Positions 1-8,383 of a stretch of DNA of 64,000 nucleotides are shown here, piece by piece. Under the pieces are notes generated by a model, which ran no database searches, had not been told where the DNA came from, and saw nothing but the letters and a program-made list of their open reading frames with translations. The first letter of the stretch is position 1, and the number at the start of each line of letters is the position of its first letter. Origin of the DNA: Micromonospora rubida (lineage in GTDB: Bacteria; Actinomycetota; Actinomycetes; Mycobacteriales; Micromonosporaceae); the NCBI RefSeq assembly GCF_009908295.1, contig NZ_JAAALO010000002.1, positions 223,490 to 287,489 on the forward strand. Direction: 5' to 3'. Both the position numbers and the translations under genes were made by a program.

Positions 1-390
1 CGGGCTTGCCCCCGGAGCGCCTTTGGAGCTGCCCGCACAGACGGGGCACCTGTCGCCCTGCGCACCTTTACGAGCGCTCGATGGGCGCTCGATGGGCGCA
101 CAGACGGGGCAGCTCCAAAGGCGCCGTGCAGGTACCGTCGGCCGCGTCACGACCTGGCCGACCGGCGACCGGCGACCGGCGAAGCCTCGACCGGCGACCG
201 GCCATGCCCCAGGTAACGCCTCGACTGCCCGGCGGGTCAGCACCGAACAGATCAGCAGGCAGCGACGGACGAACCCTGCGGCAGACCGACAGCGTCGGAC
301 GAGCCGCGCCAGACAAGCCGCGTCAGGCGGACAGCATCGGACAAGCCGCGTCAGACGGACAGCGGCAGACGGACCACGGAGGCCGACGCG
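1..390. other. Non-coding stretch with short repeats
   Basis: No convincing gene is visible here; the open frames have no recognisable protein features and are typical of high-GC DNA. The stretch holds an inverted repeat (17-34 with 107-124), a repeated 'gcacagacggggca' (35-48 and near 98-111), and a 15-base direct repeat (312-326 and 340-354). It lies downstream of the minus-strand ureohydrolase gene, so it would form that transcript's 3' region. Confidence 0.6.
17..124. repeat. Inverted repeat, 18-bp perfect arms
   Basis: The left arm GCGCCTTTGGAGCTGCCC (17-34) is exactly complementary to 107-124, with 72 bases between. Within the loop, 'gggcgctcgat' is repeated in tandem (about 83-97). 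It could be a terminator-like structure or a dispersed repeat. The long loop makes a classical intrinsic terminator unlikely. Confidence 0.6.
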
Positions 391-1779
391 TCAGGCCATC
401 CCAGCTGCGGACTGCGACGTGTCGTCGCTCGTGCCGGGGTGGCTGGCGTCCGGGGACGATGCGGGAACACGGCGCAACAGGCCCGGGCCGGCCGAGGCGG
501 GGGGCCCGACGGGTTCCAGGACCGGGCCCGGGGTGCCCAGATCCGCCGGCCTGTCCGGTTCCTCCGGCCCGCTGGCGGCACCGCCGAGGTCGGCGGGGAG
601 AGCGGGGGCGGCAGGGAGAACGTGGGCGGGCGGAAGGGCGGCATCGGCGGGGGCGGGCGGAAGGGCGGCATCGGCGGGGGCGGGGGGAAGGACGGCATCG
701 GCGGGAGCGGCGGCATCGGTCGGTTCCCGTGCCGCGCCCGGGTGCGGCGCGTCGGCGGGGAAGGCTCCGGGGACGGCTGCGGGGAAGGCTGCGGAGACGG
801 CCGGGCGGCGGGCCGAGGGAGGGCGCGGGCCGGGGGTCGCCGGGAGCAGCCGGGGCGCCACCGCACTCTGGGCGGTGACCGGGGCCAGCCCGGCCACCAC
901 CGTGTTGACGATCTCGGCGGCGTACGCCCCGTCCTGGTCGTAGTCGGGGTCGAAGACGGTCAGCTCGACGCCGAGGCAGTGCGGGGTGTCCACCAACCCG
1001 GCGAGCAGGATCTCCAGCTCGGCGAAGGCGATCCCGCCCGGGTCCGGGGCGTCCACCGCCGGCATCACCGCCGGGTCGAGCACGTCCACGTCGACGTGCA
1101 CCCAGTACCCGGCGCAGTCGGCCAACTCCTCGTGCGCCCACTGGGCGGTGCGGGCCGCGCCCTCGGCGCGCAGCGTCGGCACCGGCCGGGTGGTGATCCC
1201 GGCGGCCTGGAGGTCGAGGCGGTACTCGTCCTGCGCCCGGATGCCGAGCACCACCACGTCGATGTCCCGGAAGTACGGCCGGCGCCCCTCGATGGCCGCC
1301 AGGTCGGCCTGCCCGCGCCCGGTGACCAGGGCCAGGTCCTCCCCCGCCGCAGCCCCGACGTAGGAGGCGTTGCCGGGGTGCCGAAAGTCGGAGTGGCCGT
1401 CGACGAAGACGAGCCCGATCCGGCCGCCGACCGCCTCACCGAGCCGGTGCATGGCCAGCGCCGAGCCGAGCAGGATCGAGCAGTCCCCGCCGAGCACGAG
1501 CGGGAACTCTCCCCGGTCGATGATCGAGCCGATCCGGTCGGCCAGCGCGGCCGAGTACGCGGCGATCTCCGGGGCATGGCAGACGCCGTCGCCGGGACGC
1601 CAGTCGCCCGGGTCGTACCGGGGCGGGGTGAGGCAGCCGGCGTCGCGGGCCCGCAGCCGGGCCAGCAGGCCCTGGTCGCGCAGCGCGCCGGGGGCCTTGC
1701 CGCAGCCGGGGACGGCGGTGGGGGTGGGCGGGCGCAGCCCGAGGTTGGACGGCGCGTCGAGGACGGCGATCCGGCGCAT
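391..1779 (-). CDS. Ureohydrolase (arginase/agmatinase) family protein with long Pro/Ala tail
   Basis: This is a manganese-dependent ureohydrolase-fold protein that probably cleaves a guanidino or related C-N bond. Family motifs are LGGDCS (about residues 96-101), VDGHSDF (126-132) and HVDVDVLDP (228-236), which supply Asp127, His129, Asp131, Asp230 and Asp232. The first motif normally reads GGDHS; here the metal-ligand His is Cys100, so the metal site is altered and the substrate uncertain. The catalytic domain ends near residue 303. A roughly 160-residue low-complexity tail follows, rich in Pro, Ala and Asp, with repeated PADAALPPA units at about 360-395. The ATG at 1779 is followed directly by the first strand of the fold. 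No partner operon is evident. The family is secure; the exact reaction is not. Confidence 0.85.
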   Translation of the reverse strand: MRRIAVLDAPSNLGLRPPTPTAVPGCGKAPGALRDQGLLARLRARDAGCLTPPRYDPGDWRPGDGVCHAPEIAAYSAALADRIGSIIDRGEFPLVLGGDCSILLGSALAMHRLGEAVGGRIGLVFVDGHSDFRHPGNASYVGAAAGEDLALVTGRGQADLAAIEGRRPYFRDIDVVVLGIRAQDEYRLDLQAAGITTRPVPTLRAEGAARTAQWAHEELADCAGYWVHVDVDVLDPAVMPAVDAPDPGGIAFAELEILLAGLVDTPHCLGVELTVFDPDYDQDGAYAAEIVNTVVAGLAPVTAQSAVAPRLLPATPGPRPPSARRPAVSAAFPAAVPGAFPADAPHPGAAREPTDAAAPADAVLPPAPADAALPPAPADAALPPAHVLPAAPALPADLGGAASGPEEPDRPADLGTPGPVLEPVGPPASAGPGLLRRVPASSPDASHPGTSDDTSQSAAGMA

Positions 1780-1845
1780 ATGGGCTCCCGTCCTCGTGGG
1801 TCGGGCGGGCCGGCGAACGCCGGCCCGCGCTGGCGTACGGCGAAC

Positions 1846-2769
1846 TCAGAACAAGGCGCTGGCCAGGGCCCGGCGGGCGGAGGCGACGGCGGGGTCATCC
1901 GGCCCGGCGACGGTAAACAGGCCGACCAGGTGCTGGCGTACCTTCTCCCGGTCTTCGCCCGCAGTGCGGCGGACCAGGCCGACCAGGCGCTGGTAGGCCT
2001 GCTCCGCCATGCCGCTGAGCACCTCGACGTCGGCGGCGAGGAGTTGGGCCTCGACGTCGTCGGGGTCGGCCTGGGCCGCGGCGAGTGCCGCGCCCGGGTC
2101 CGCCCCGGCGACGCGGCGGGCCAGCCCGACCTGGGCCAGGCCGGCCTCGGCCGCGGCGTCCGCCGGCGACTCGGAGAGGATCTTCCGGTACGCCTGCTCG
2201 GCGGCGTCCAGGTCTCCGCCCAGCAGGGCGTCGTCGGCCTCGTCGAGGCGCGGGTCCTCCTGCTCGGCAACGGTGACCCCGCCGGCCTTGAGCACCGCGT
2301 CGATCCACTGGCGCAGCTGGGCCTCGGGGACCACTCCGGAGAACGCGTCGACCGGCCGCCCGCCGACGACCGCGTAGACGGTGGGGATCCCCTGGACCTG
2401 GAACATCTGGGCGATGCGCGGATTGTCCTGGACGTCGACCCGGGCCAGCACCCACGCGCCGCCGCCCTCAACCGCCAACTGCTCCAGCACCGGCGCGAAC
2501 TGGTCGCTCTCCGGGTAACCGGCCGCGCCGAAGAAGACCACGACGGGCAGGGCCACGGAACGTTCGAGCACCTCGGACTGGAGGGTGGCCTCGGTCACAT
2601 CGATCACGGCGGCCCCGCCGCCGTCGACGACGCCACCCGGCAGACCGGGGGGCGGGCCGGCCTGGGCCGGTGTGCTGGGACGGGTGGGGGCCGGTGCGGT
2701 GCCGCGCAGTGCGCTGAGGTCGACCGCGCCGCGGGTGAAGATCGACGAGGTGATCCGTGGGTCGCTCAT
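1846..2769 (-). CDS. Thioredoxin-fold TPR protein (CnoX/YbbN-like)
   Basis: A 307-residue protein with a Pro/Ala-rich leader (1-50), a thioredoxin fold (about 55-165) and C-terminal TPR-like helices (about 170-307). Where thioredoxin has its CxxC active site the sequence reads GAAGYPES (81-88), so it cannot do disulphide exchange. The cis-proline (GIPT, Pro129) is kept. This architecture matches the co-chaperone/holdase family CnoX/YbbN, which binds unfolded proteins and hands them to chaperones; that role is inferred. It lies downstream of icmA on the same strand, separated by 232 bases containing a long hairpin and a C/G-rich array, so it is probably expressed separately. Confidence 0.85.
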   Translation of the reverse strand: MSDPRITSSIFTRGAVDLSALRGTAPAPTRPSTPAQAGPPPGLPGGVVDGGGAAVIDVTEATLQSEVLERSVALPVVVFFGAAGYPESDQFAPVLEQLAVEGGGAWVLARVDVQDNPRIAQMFQVQGIPTVYAVVGGRPVDAFSGVVPEAQLRQWIDAVLKAGGVTVAEQEDPRLDEADDALLGGDLDAAEQAYRKILSESPADAAAEAGLAQVGLARRVAGADPGAALAAAQADPDDVEAQLLAADVEVLSGMAEQAYQRLVGLVRRTAGEDREKVRQHLVGLFTVAGPDDPAVASARRALASALF

Positions 2770-2857
2770 GGTTACCTAGTCTCGCACGGCCGCCGCCCAA
2801 CTCCGATCAACCGCGACGGCGACAAATGTGACTCTCGCGGCTGCTCACCGGCGGTGC

Positions 2858-3000
2858 CACCACACCCCACCCACGCCCGCCCCCCACCCCGACGATCTTG
2901 CACTTGCGGCCCACTTATTGGGGCTTTCGCGGCTTTCGCCGGGGCCGCAAGTGCAAGATCGCGGAGCAGGGTGGGGTGGGGTGGGGTGGGGTGGGGGGTG
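2858..3000. repeat. Composite element: C-rich tract, 20-bp hairpin, (GTGGG)n array
   Basis: A perfect 20-bp stem (2893-2912 with 2942-2961; core CGATCTTGCACTTGCGGCCC) encloses a 29-base loop. A C-rich tract (2858-2892) lies on the left and an array of GGGGT units (2968-3000) on the right. The array ends one base before the icmA stop codon. In icmA mRNA the stop would be followed by an unstructured C-rich run, then the hairpin. A related element lies at 33230-33346. It could act as a terminator or Rho-loading region, or be a dispersed intergenic repeat that can form a G-quadruplex. Confidence 0.75.
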
Positions 3001-3001
3001 G

Positions 3002-4690
3002 CTAGAAGCGTGCTGGTTCGCGGTAGATGCCCCATTCGGCGCGTAGTGCGTCGCAGATCTCGCCGAGGGTGGCCTCGGCGCGGACGGCGTCGAGCATCGC
3101 CGGGATCATGTTCTCCCCGGTGCGGCTCACCTCGACCATCCGGGTCACCGCGGCGGAGACCGCAGCATCGTCCCGGGCGGTCTTGCGCTCGGCCAGCGAC
3201 CGGCGCTGCTCCAACTCCACCTCGTGCGAGATGCGCAGGATCTCCAGGTCCTTGGCGATCGTGCCGGTGTGGCAGTTGACCCCCACGATCCGCTTGTCGC
3301 CCTTCTCCAACGCCTGCTGGTGGACGAAGGCCGACTCGGCGATGTGGCCGGTGAACCAGCCGTCCTCGATGCCACGCAGGATGCCGGAGGTCATCGGGCC
3401 GATCTGGTGCGGCCCCTCGCCGCCGAGTTGCCGGATCCGGGCGAAGATCTCCTCCGCCTCGGCCTCGATCCGGTCGGTGAGCGCCTCGACGTACCAGGAG
3501 CCGCCGAGCGGGTCGGCCACGTTGGTCACCCCGGTCTCCTCCATCAGCACCTGCTGGGTACGCAGGGCGATCTCGGCGGACTCGTCGGTCGGCAGGGCCA
3601 GGGTCTCGTCGAGGGCGTTGGTGTGCAGCGAGTTCGTCCCGCCGAGCACCGCGGCGAGCGCCTCCACGGCGGTGCGGACGACGTTGTTGACCGGCTGCTG
3701 CGCGGTCAGCGACACCCCGGCGGTCTGGGTGTGGAACCGCAGCCACAGCGCCTTCTCGCTGGTCGCCCCGTACACGTCGCGCAGCCAGCGGGCCCAGATC
3801 CGGCGGGCGGCACGGAACTTGGCGATCTCCTCGAAGAAGTCGACGTGTGAGTCGAAGAAGAAGCTCAGCCCGGGGGCGAAGACGTTGACGTCCAGCCCGC
3901 GCGACAGCCCCAGCTCGACGTAGCCGAACCCGTCGGCGAGGGTGTACGCCAACTCCTGCGCGGCGGTCGAGCCGGCCTCGCGGATGTGGTACCCGGAGAC
4001 CGACAGCGGCTTGTACCGGGGGATCTCGCGGGCGCAGTACTCCATCAGGTCGCCGATCAGGCGCAGGTGCGGCTCCGGGTCGAACAGCCACTCCTTCTGC
4101 GCGATGTACTCCTTGAAGATGTCCGTCTGCAGCGTGCCGTCCAGGGTGGACAGGTCGGCGCCCTGCCGCTCGGCGGCCACCAGGTACATGCAGAACACCG
4201 GCACCGCCGGGCCGGAGATGGTCATCGAGGTGGTGACGCCGGCCAGGTCGATGCCGCCGAAGAGCGCCTCCATGTCGGCGGCCGTGTCGATGGCCACCCC
4301 GCAGTGCCCGACCTCGCCGAGCGCCTGCGGGTCGTCGGAGTCGCGGCCCATCAGCGTCGGCATGTCGAACGCGACGGACAGCCCGCCGCCGCCCGCGCCG
4401 AGGATCATCTTGTAGCGCTCGTTGGTCTGCCGGGCGTTGCCGAAGCCGGCGAACTGCCGGATCGTCCAGGTCCGCCCCCGGTAGCCGGTCGGGTGCAACC
4501 CCCGGGTGTACGGGAACTCGCCCGGCCAGCCGATCCGCTCGAAGCCCGGGTACGCGGCACCCTCCGGCGGGCCGTAGACCGGGTCGACGGTCATCCCGGA
4601 GAGCGTGGTGAAGTCGGCGTCCCGCTTGCGTGCGGCGTCGTAGCGGGCCTGCCAGCGTGCCCGTCCGGCAGCGATCTCGTCGGCGTCCAT
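3002..4690 (-). CDS. icmA: Isobutyryl-CoA mutase large subunit
   Basis: This is the adenosylcobalamin-dependent subunit that interconverts isobutyryl-CoA and n-butyryl-CoA. The 562 residues cover only the substrate-binding TIM-barrel; no C-terminal B12 domain (DxHxxG) is present, so a separate IcmB subunit is needed and is not in this window. The call rests on two specificity residues. Methylmalonyl-CoA mutase has Tyr89 and Arg207 to hold the carboxylate. Here Phe80 (in TIRQFAGFG) and Gln198 (in KEYIAQKEW) occupy the same positions, the residues known for IcmA. The conserved SGYHIREAGS follows. A strong ribosome site (GAGGAGG) precedes the ATG. A -10-like TACACT and the shared 16-bp operator (4744-4759) lie upstream. 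Confidence 0.92.
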   Translation of the reverse strand: MDADEIAAGRARWQARYDAARKRDADFTTLSGMTVDPVYGPPEGAAYPGFERIGWPGEFPYTRGLHPTGYRGRTWTIRQFAGFGNARQTNERYKMILGAGGGGLSVAFDMPTLMGRDSDDPQALGEVGHCGVAIDTAADMEALFGGIDLAGVTTSMTISGPAVPVFCMYLVAAERQGADLSTLDGTLQTDIFKEYIAQKEWLFDPEPHLRLIGDLMEYCAREIPRYKPLSVSGYHIREAGSTAAQELAYTLADGFGYVELGLSRGLDVNVFAPGLSFFFDSHVDFFEEIAKFRAARRIWARWLRDVYGATSEKALWLRFHTQTAGVSLTAQQPVNNVVRTAVEALAAVLGGTNSLHTNALDETLALPTDESAEIALRTQQVLMEETGVTNVADPLGGSWYVEALTDRIEAEAEEIFARIRQLGGEGPHQIGPMTSGILRGIEDGWFTGHIAESAFVHQQALEKGDKRIVGVNCHTGTIAKDLEILRISHEVELEQRRSLAERKTARDDAAVSAAVTRMVEVSRTGENMIPAMLDAVRAEATLGEICDALRAEWGIYREPARF

Positions 4691-4729
4691 GCGCGGGGCT
4701 CCTCCTCGGGTCCTCGTCAGAAGACCGAG

Positions 4730-4759
4730 TGTAGAACCCGCGCCTGAACGATCGCTAAG
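4730..4759 (-). promoter_or_regulatory. icmA promoter with acyl-CoA operator copy 1
   Basis: The 16-mer CTGAACGATCGCTAAG (plus strand 4744-4759) is a near-palindrome ending 53 bases before the icmA ATG. Read toward icmA it places TTAGCG 19 bases ahead of a -10-like TACACT (4730-4735). The hbd promoter has exactly the same spacing. The site is one of six related sites upstream of acyl-CoA genes in this window. Control by a TetR-type repressor is inferred. Confidence 0.65.
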
Positions 4760-4786
4760 GAAGTTGGTACCGGTTGGTAACCCGGG

Positions 4787-5200
4787 TCAGGCCGGCGACC
4801 CGGCCGGCTCGCCCAGGGCCACGTCGTCGACCCGGATGTTGATCTCATCGACCCGCAGCCCGTACGCCTCGACCGCCTGGGTGACCGCCGCCCGTACCCC
4901 CTCGGTCACCTGCGGCACCGGCCGGCCGGCGTCGATCACGATGACCAGGTTGACCACCGCCGCGCCGTTCGTGACGTGCGCCGAGCAGCCCCGCCGGGCA
5001 TCGCCCACCTGGTCCAGCCCCACCTTGTCGAGCACGGCGTTGAAGAACCGGGCCACGTCGCCGCCCAGCTCCGCCACCCCGGGGACCGACCGCGCGGCGG
5101 CCACCGCGATCTTCTCCACCACCTCGTCGGAGACCTGGGTGGTGCCACCCGCCACCGCGTCCGGCGTCACCGACAGCTCCTGCGTCGCCTCGTCGCCCAT
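4787..5200 (-). CDS. Asp23/Gls24 family envelope stress protein
   Basis: A 137-residue protein of the Asp23/Gls24 (DUF322) family. A typical core runs from VSDEVVEKIAVAAARSVPGV to a C-terminal valine-rich strand (VNLVIVIDAG) and a helix with EAYGLRVDEINIRVDDV. Family members are small cytoplasmic or membrane-associated proteins linked to envelope or alkaline stress in Gram-positive bacteria; the biochemical role is not established. It follows meaB on the same strand but is separated by a 50-bp palindrome. A good ribosome site (GGGGGAG) precedes the ATG. The link to acyl-CoA metabolism is positional only. Confidence 0.85.
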   Translation of the reverse strand: MGDEATQELSVTPDAVAGGTTQVSDEVVEKIAVAAARSVPGVAELGGDVARFFNAVLDKVGLDQVGDARRGCSAHVTNGAAVVNLVIVIDAGRPVPQVTEGVRAAVTQAVEAYGLRVDEINIRVDDVALGEPAGSPA

Positions 5201-5210
5201 GCTCTCCCCC

Positions 5211-5260
5211 AGTACGCTCGCACCGCCCCACGGGTACCCGTGGAGCGGTGCGAGCGTACT
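5211..5260. repeat. 50-bp near-perfect palindrome between meaB and asp23
   Basis: The sequence equals its own reverse complement except for one mismatched pair (5227/5244). The centre is CCACGGGTACCCGTGG. It starts 28 bases after the meaB stop codon and ends 11 bases before the asp23 ATG, next to the asp23 ribosome site. It could terminate meaB transcription, act as an operator for asp23, or do both; there is no clear T-run. Confidence 0.8.
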
Positions 5261-5287
5261 AGTTCGTGGGGGTCCGCAGTGGACAGC

Positions 5288-6292
5288 TCAGGAGCGGAGC
5301 TGGGCCAACAGCTCGTCGGCCGCCGCGTACGGGTCGAGGGCCCCCTCGGCCACCCTCGCGGCGAGCGTCGGCAGCTCCGTACCGTCGCGCAGCGAGCCGA
5401 TCCGGGCGCGCAGCACGCCCAGCGCGATCGCCTCGATCTCGGCGGCGGCCCGCGTCTCCCGACGGCGGCGCAGCTCGTCGTGGCGCTCCAGCCAGTCGCG
5501 GTGCTTGTCGATCGCGGCGGCGATGTCGTCGATCCCCTCGCCGCGCGAGGCGATCGACCGGACCACCTGCGGCCGCCAATCGCCGGGCCCCCGCTCGCCC
5601 AGGGCGATCATGCCCTGGATGTCGCGGACGGTGGCGTCGACCCCGTCCCGGTCCGCCTTGTTGACCACGAAGACGTCGGCGATCTCCAGGATGCCGGCCT
5701 TGACCGCCTGGATGGCGTCGCCCATGCCGGGGGCGAGCAGCACCAGCGTGGTGTCGGCCAGCGAGGCGACCTCCACCTCGGCCTGGCCGACGCCGACGGT
5801 CTCCACCAGCACCACGTCGCAGCCGGCGCCCTCCAGCACCCGGACCGCCTGCGGGGTGGCCGCCGACAGCCCACCGAGATGACCCCGGCTGGACATCGAG
5901 CGGATGTAGACGCCCGGGTCGGTGGCGTGGTCCTGCATCCGCACCCGGTCGCCGAGGATCGCCCCGCCGGTGAACGGGCTGGACGGGTCGATGGCCAGCA
6001 CGCCGACCCGGTGCCCGCGCGCCCGCAGCGCGCGGACCAGCTCGTTGGTGGTGGTCGACTTGCCCACCCCGGGGGACCCCGTCAGCCCGACCACCTGGGC
6101 CTGACCGGCGTACGGGGCGAGAGCCGCCGCCACCTGGGGCAGCGCCTCGTCGCCGGACTCCACGAGGGTGATCAGCCGGGCCACCGCGCGGGGGTCACCG
6201 GCGCGGGCCCGCTCCACCAGCATCGGCACGTCCCGGCTGCGGCGCACCGACGGCACGCCGGCGGCCGGGGCCTGCCCGACCGCTCCGCTCAC
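5288..6292 (-). CDS. meaB: MeaB-type GTPase chaperone of B12-dependent acyl-CoA mutase
   Basis: A G3E GTPase that loads and protects adenosylcobalamin on methylmalonyl/isobutyryl/ethylmalonyl-CoA mutases. Residues 72-80 form the P-loop (GSPGVGKST). [15 protein letters not shown], the VETVGVGQ switch and the base-recognition NKAD follow. The GTG at 6292 gives 334 residues and overlaps the thiolase stop codon (GTGA), so the two genes are translationally coupled. A longer reading back to 6355 would extend into thiolase coding sequence and lacks family similarity. IcmA and Ecm in this window are the likely clients. Confidence 0.93.
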   Translation of the reverse strand: MSGAVGQAPAAGVPSVRRSRDVPMLVERARAGDPRAVARLITLVESGDEALPQVAAALAPYAGQAQVVGLTGSPGVGKSTTTNELVRALRARGHRVGVLAIDPSSPFTGGAILGDRVRMQDHATDPGVYIRSMSSRGHLGGLSAATPQAVRVLEGAGCDVVLVETVGVGQAEVEVASLADTTLVLLAPGMGDAIQAVKAGILEIADVFVVNKADRDGVDATVRDIQGMIALGERGPGDWRPQVVRSIASRGEGIDDIAAAIDKHRDWLERHDELRRRRETRAAAEIEAIALGVLRARIGSLRDGTELPTLAARVAEGALDPYAAADELLAQLRS

Positions 6293-7485
6293 TGGGCCTC
6301 GCCAGCGGCGGGGACGTGGACGATCAGCGCGTCGCCCTGGCCGCCGCCGCCGCACAGCGCCGCCGCGCCGGTGCCGCCGCCACGCCGCTTCAGCTCCAGC
6401 ACGAGGCTGAGCACCAGCCGGGCGCCGGACATGCCGATCGGGTGGCCGAGCGCGATGGCGCCGCCGTTGACGTTCACCTTGTCCGGGCTGATCCCCAGGT
6501 CACGGGTGGACTGGACGCCGACGGCGGCGAACGCCTCGTTGATCTCGACGAGGTCCAGGTCGGAAATGCCCAGGCCGCCCTTCTTCAGGGCGTGGTTGAT
6601 CGCGTTGGACGGCTGCGAGTGCAGCGAATTGTCCGGGCCGGCGACGTTGCCGTGCGCGCCGATCTCGGCCAGCCAGGTCAGCCCGAGCTCCTTGGCCTTG
6701 GCCTTGCTCATCACCACCACGGCGGCGGCGCCGTCGGAGATCGGCGAGGAGCTGCCGGCGGTGATCGTGCCGTCCTTGGCGAACGCGGGGCGCAGCTTGG
6801 CCAGCGACTCGACGGTGGTGCCCGGCCGGATCCCCTCGTCCTCGCCGATGACCAGCGGGTCGCCCTTGCGCTGCGGGATGATCACCGGGGTGATCTCCTC
6901 GGCGAAGTGGCCGTTCTTCTGCGCGGCGGCGGCCCGCTGGTGGCTGGCCGCGGCGAACGCGTCCTGCTCCTCACGGGTGATGCCGTGCTTCGCGCCGTGC
7001 CGCTCGGTGGACTCGCCCATCGAGCAGCAGTCCCAGGCGTCGGTGAGCCCGTCGAGCGCCATGTGATCCTTGATCGTCACATCGCCGTACTTGTAGCCGG
7101 CGCGCTGGCCGAGCATCAGGTGCGGGGCGTTGGTCATCGACTCCATGCCACCGGCCACCACGACGTCGAACTCGCCGGCCCGGATGAGCTGGTCGGCCAG
7201 GGCGATCGCGTCCAGGCCGGAGAGGCAGACCTTGTTGATGGTCAGCGCCGGCACGGACATCGGGACGCCCGCCTCGACGGCTGCCTGCCGGGCCGGGATC
7301 TGGCCCGTGCCGGCCTGGAGCACCTGACCCATGATGACGTACTGCACCTGCTCGGGGGACACCCCGGCGCGCTCCAGCGCGGCCTTGATCGCGACGCCGC
7401 CGAGCTTCGTCGCCGGGAGGTCCTTGAGGTTGCCGAGCAGGCGACCCATCGGGGTCCGCGCGCCGCTGACGATCACCGAAGCCAC
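6289..7485 (-). CDS. Acetyl-CoA C-acetyltransferase (thiolase)
   Basis: A biosynthetic-type thiolase that condenses two acetyl-CoA into acetoacetyl-CoA, or cleaves it in reverse. The 398 residues show the nucleophilic cysteine in NKVCLSG (Cys87), the NEAFAA motif, the GHPIG histidine and the C-terminal CGGGGQG cysteine. The start is GTG at 7485 with a clear ribosome site (GGAGG). It is divergent from mce across 79 bases that contain an operator copy, and its 3' end overlaps meaB. It probably supplies acetoacetyl-CoA to the 3-hydroxybutyryl-CoA/crotonyl-CoA steps encoded elsewhere in the window. Confidence 0.95.
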   Translation of the reverse strand: MASVIVSGARTPMGRLLGNLKDLPATKLGGVAIKAALERAGVSPEQVQYVIMGQVLQAGTGQIPARQAAVEAGVPMSVPALTINKVCLSGLDAIALADQLIRAGEFDVVVAGGMESMTNAPHLMLGQRAGYKYGDVTIKDHMALDGLTDAWDCCSMGESTERHGAKHGITREEQDAFAAASHQRAAAAQKNGHFAEEITPVIIPQRKGDPLVIGEDEGIRPGTTVESLAKLRPAFAKDGTITAGSSSPISDGAAAVVVMSKAKAKELGLTWLAEIGAHGNVAGPDNSLHSQPSNAINHALKKGGLGISDLDLVEINEAFAAVGVQSTRDLGISPDKVNVNGGAIALGHPIGMSGARLVLSLVLELKRRGGGTGAAALCGGGGQGDALIVHVPAAGEAQ

Positions 7486-7519
7486 TACTTGCCTCCGAGG
7501 GGGATGCCGAGCTGTACAC

Positions 7520-7535
7520 CTTAACGATTGTTTGG
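7520..7535. promoter_or_regulatory. Acyl-CoA operator copy 2, thiolase/mce divergent promoter
   Basis: CTTAACGATTGTTTGG lies between the divergent starts, 34 bases from thiolase and 29 bases from mce. It is the weakest match in its right half but keeps the invariant AACG.T core. For mce, CAGACT (7553-7558) sits six bases before the ATG, so that transcript is probably leaderless and the operator would cover its -35 region. Confidence 0.55.
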
Positions 7536-7564
7536 TTACCCGGGTGTTCGGTCAGACTAGCGCC

Positions 7565-8035
7565 ATGGCTGAGAACTCCCCCGCCGAGCCCGCTGCCGAC
7601 TTTGTCACAGACATCGGCCTGCGCCGCATCGACCACGTCGGGATCGCCGTCGCCGACCTGGACGCCGCGATCGACTTCTACCAGCGGACCTTCGGGATGC
7701 GCTGCGTACACACCGAGACCAACACCGAGCAGGGCGTCCGCGAGGCGATGCTGGCCGTCGGCCCGAGCGCCGAGGGCGGCTGCGTGCAACTGCTCGCCCC
7801 GCTGACCCCGGAGTCGACCATCGCGAAGTTCCTCGACCGCAACGGCCCGGGGGTGCAGCAGGTGGCGTACACCGTGGTCGACATCGACGCGGCCTGCGCG
7901 GCGCTGCGGGAACGCGGCTTGCGGCTGCTCTTCGAGACCCCCCGCCGGGGCACCGCCAACTCCCGGATCAACTTCGTCCACCCGAAGGACGCCGGGGGCG
8001 TCCTCGTCGAGCTGGTCGAGCCCGCCGAGCACTGA
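7565..8035 (+). CDS. mce: Methylmalonyl-CoA epimerase
   Basis: A VOC-fold metalloenzyme that interconverts (2R)- and (2S)-methylmalonyl-CoA and probably ethylmalonyl-CoA. The 156 residues have the expected strands: DHVGIAV near the N-terminus (first His ligand), CVQLLAPL (Gln ligand) and LVELVEP at the C-terminus (Glu ligand). The usual HHIAY segment reads QQVAY, so the third ligand position is Gln instead of His. I recall this form from other actinobacterial epimerases but could not check. The start ATG at 7565 has no ribosome site but has a -10-like CAGACT six bases upstream. It is followed by a hairpin at 8092-8111. Confidence 0.92.
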   Translation: MAENSPAEPAADFVTDIGLRRIDHVGIAVADLDAAIDFYQRTFGMRCVHTETNTEQGVREAMLAVGPSAEGGCVQLLAPLTPESTIAKFLDRNGPGVQQVAYTVVDIDAACAALRERGLRLLFETPRRGTANSRINFVHPKDAGGVLVELVEPAEH

Positions 8036-8091
8036 GAGCAGGGGTCCCTGATCGCCGACCGGGAGCACGGCAGGGGCCCTCTAGTTCATGC

Positions 8092-8111
8092 CCCGCCGGA
8101 CCTCCGGCGGG
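8092..8111 (+). terminator. Hairpin after mce
   Basis: CCCGCCGG-ACCT-CCGGCGGG forms an 8-bp perfect stem 57 bases after the mce stop codon, with no U-tract. It is probably a terminator or transcript-end stabiliser. Confidence 0.5.
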
Positions 8112-8208
8112 CCGCTCTCGCCCGGCACGCGTGACGATGCGCGGTTCAGCGGCCGCCCGGACAGCTCCACGCATCGGCCGATGTAGTTTTTCACAGAGAC
8201 CTTCCCGC

Positions 8209-8224
8209 CCTAGCTACCGTTCAG
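8209..8224. promoter_or_regulatory. Acyl-CoA operator copy 3, upstream of ccr
   Basis: Read on the minus strand the site is CTGAACGGTAGCTAGG. It lies 159 bases before the chosen ccr GTG, within the 348-base mce-ccr gap, which otherwise shows only the mce hairpin. The exact ccr promoter elements are not clear, so a long leader is implied. Confidence 0.6.
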
Positions 8225-8383
8225 TAACGTCCTGCTCCGACAGGAGCGGCCGTTGCCGGATGCGTCGGATGCCGACATCGCGGTCGGCACGCACCGGCGC
8301 CGATGGCAGCACCCGGCCGAGGCGACGGCCACCGAGCGGATCCGCCGGACCCCGACGCGGGTACGGACGAACGGGAGGTCACC

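Noticed and set aside
439..3279. Very long plus-strand open frame (946 codons) opposite the ureohydrolase and thioredoxin genes
   Set aside because: It is antisense to well-supported genes, is Arg/Gly/Ala-rich without motifs, and such frames are normal in very high GC DNA. The same applies to 15505-18456, 43216-46926 and 51090-54593 on the plus strand.
8303..8383. Upstream extension of ccr (27 codons)
   Set aside because: The added residues are Pro/Asp/Gly-rich and unlike family N-termini; the GTG at 8384 has a good ribosome site and the expected length.
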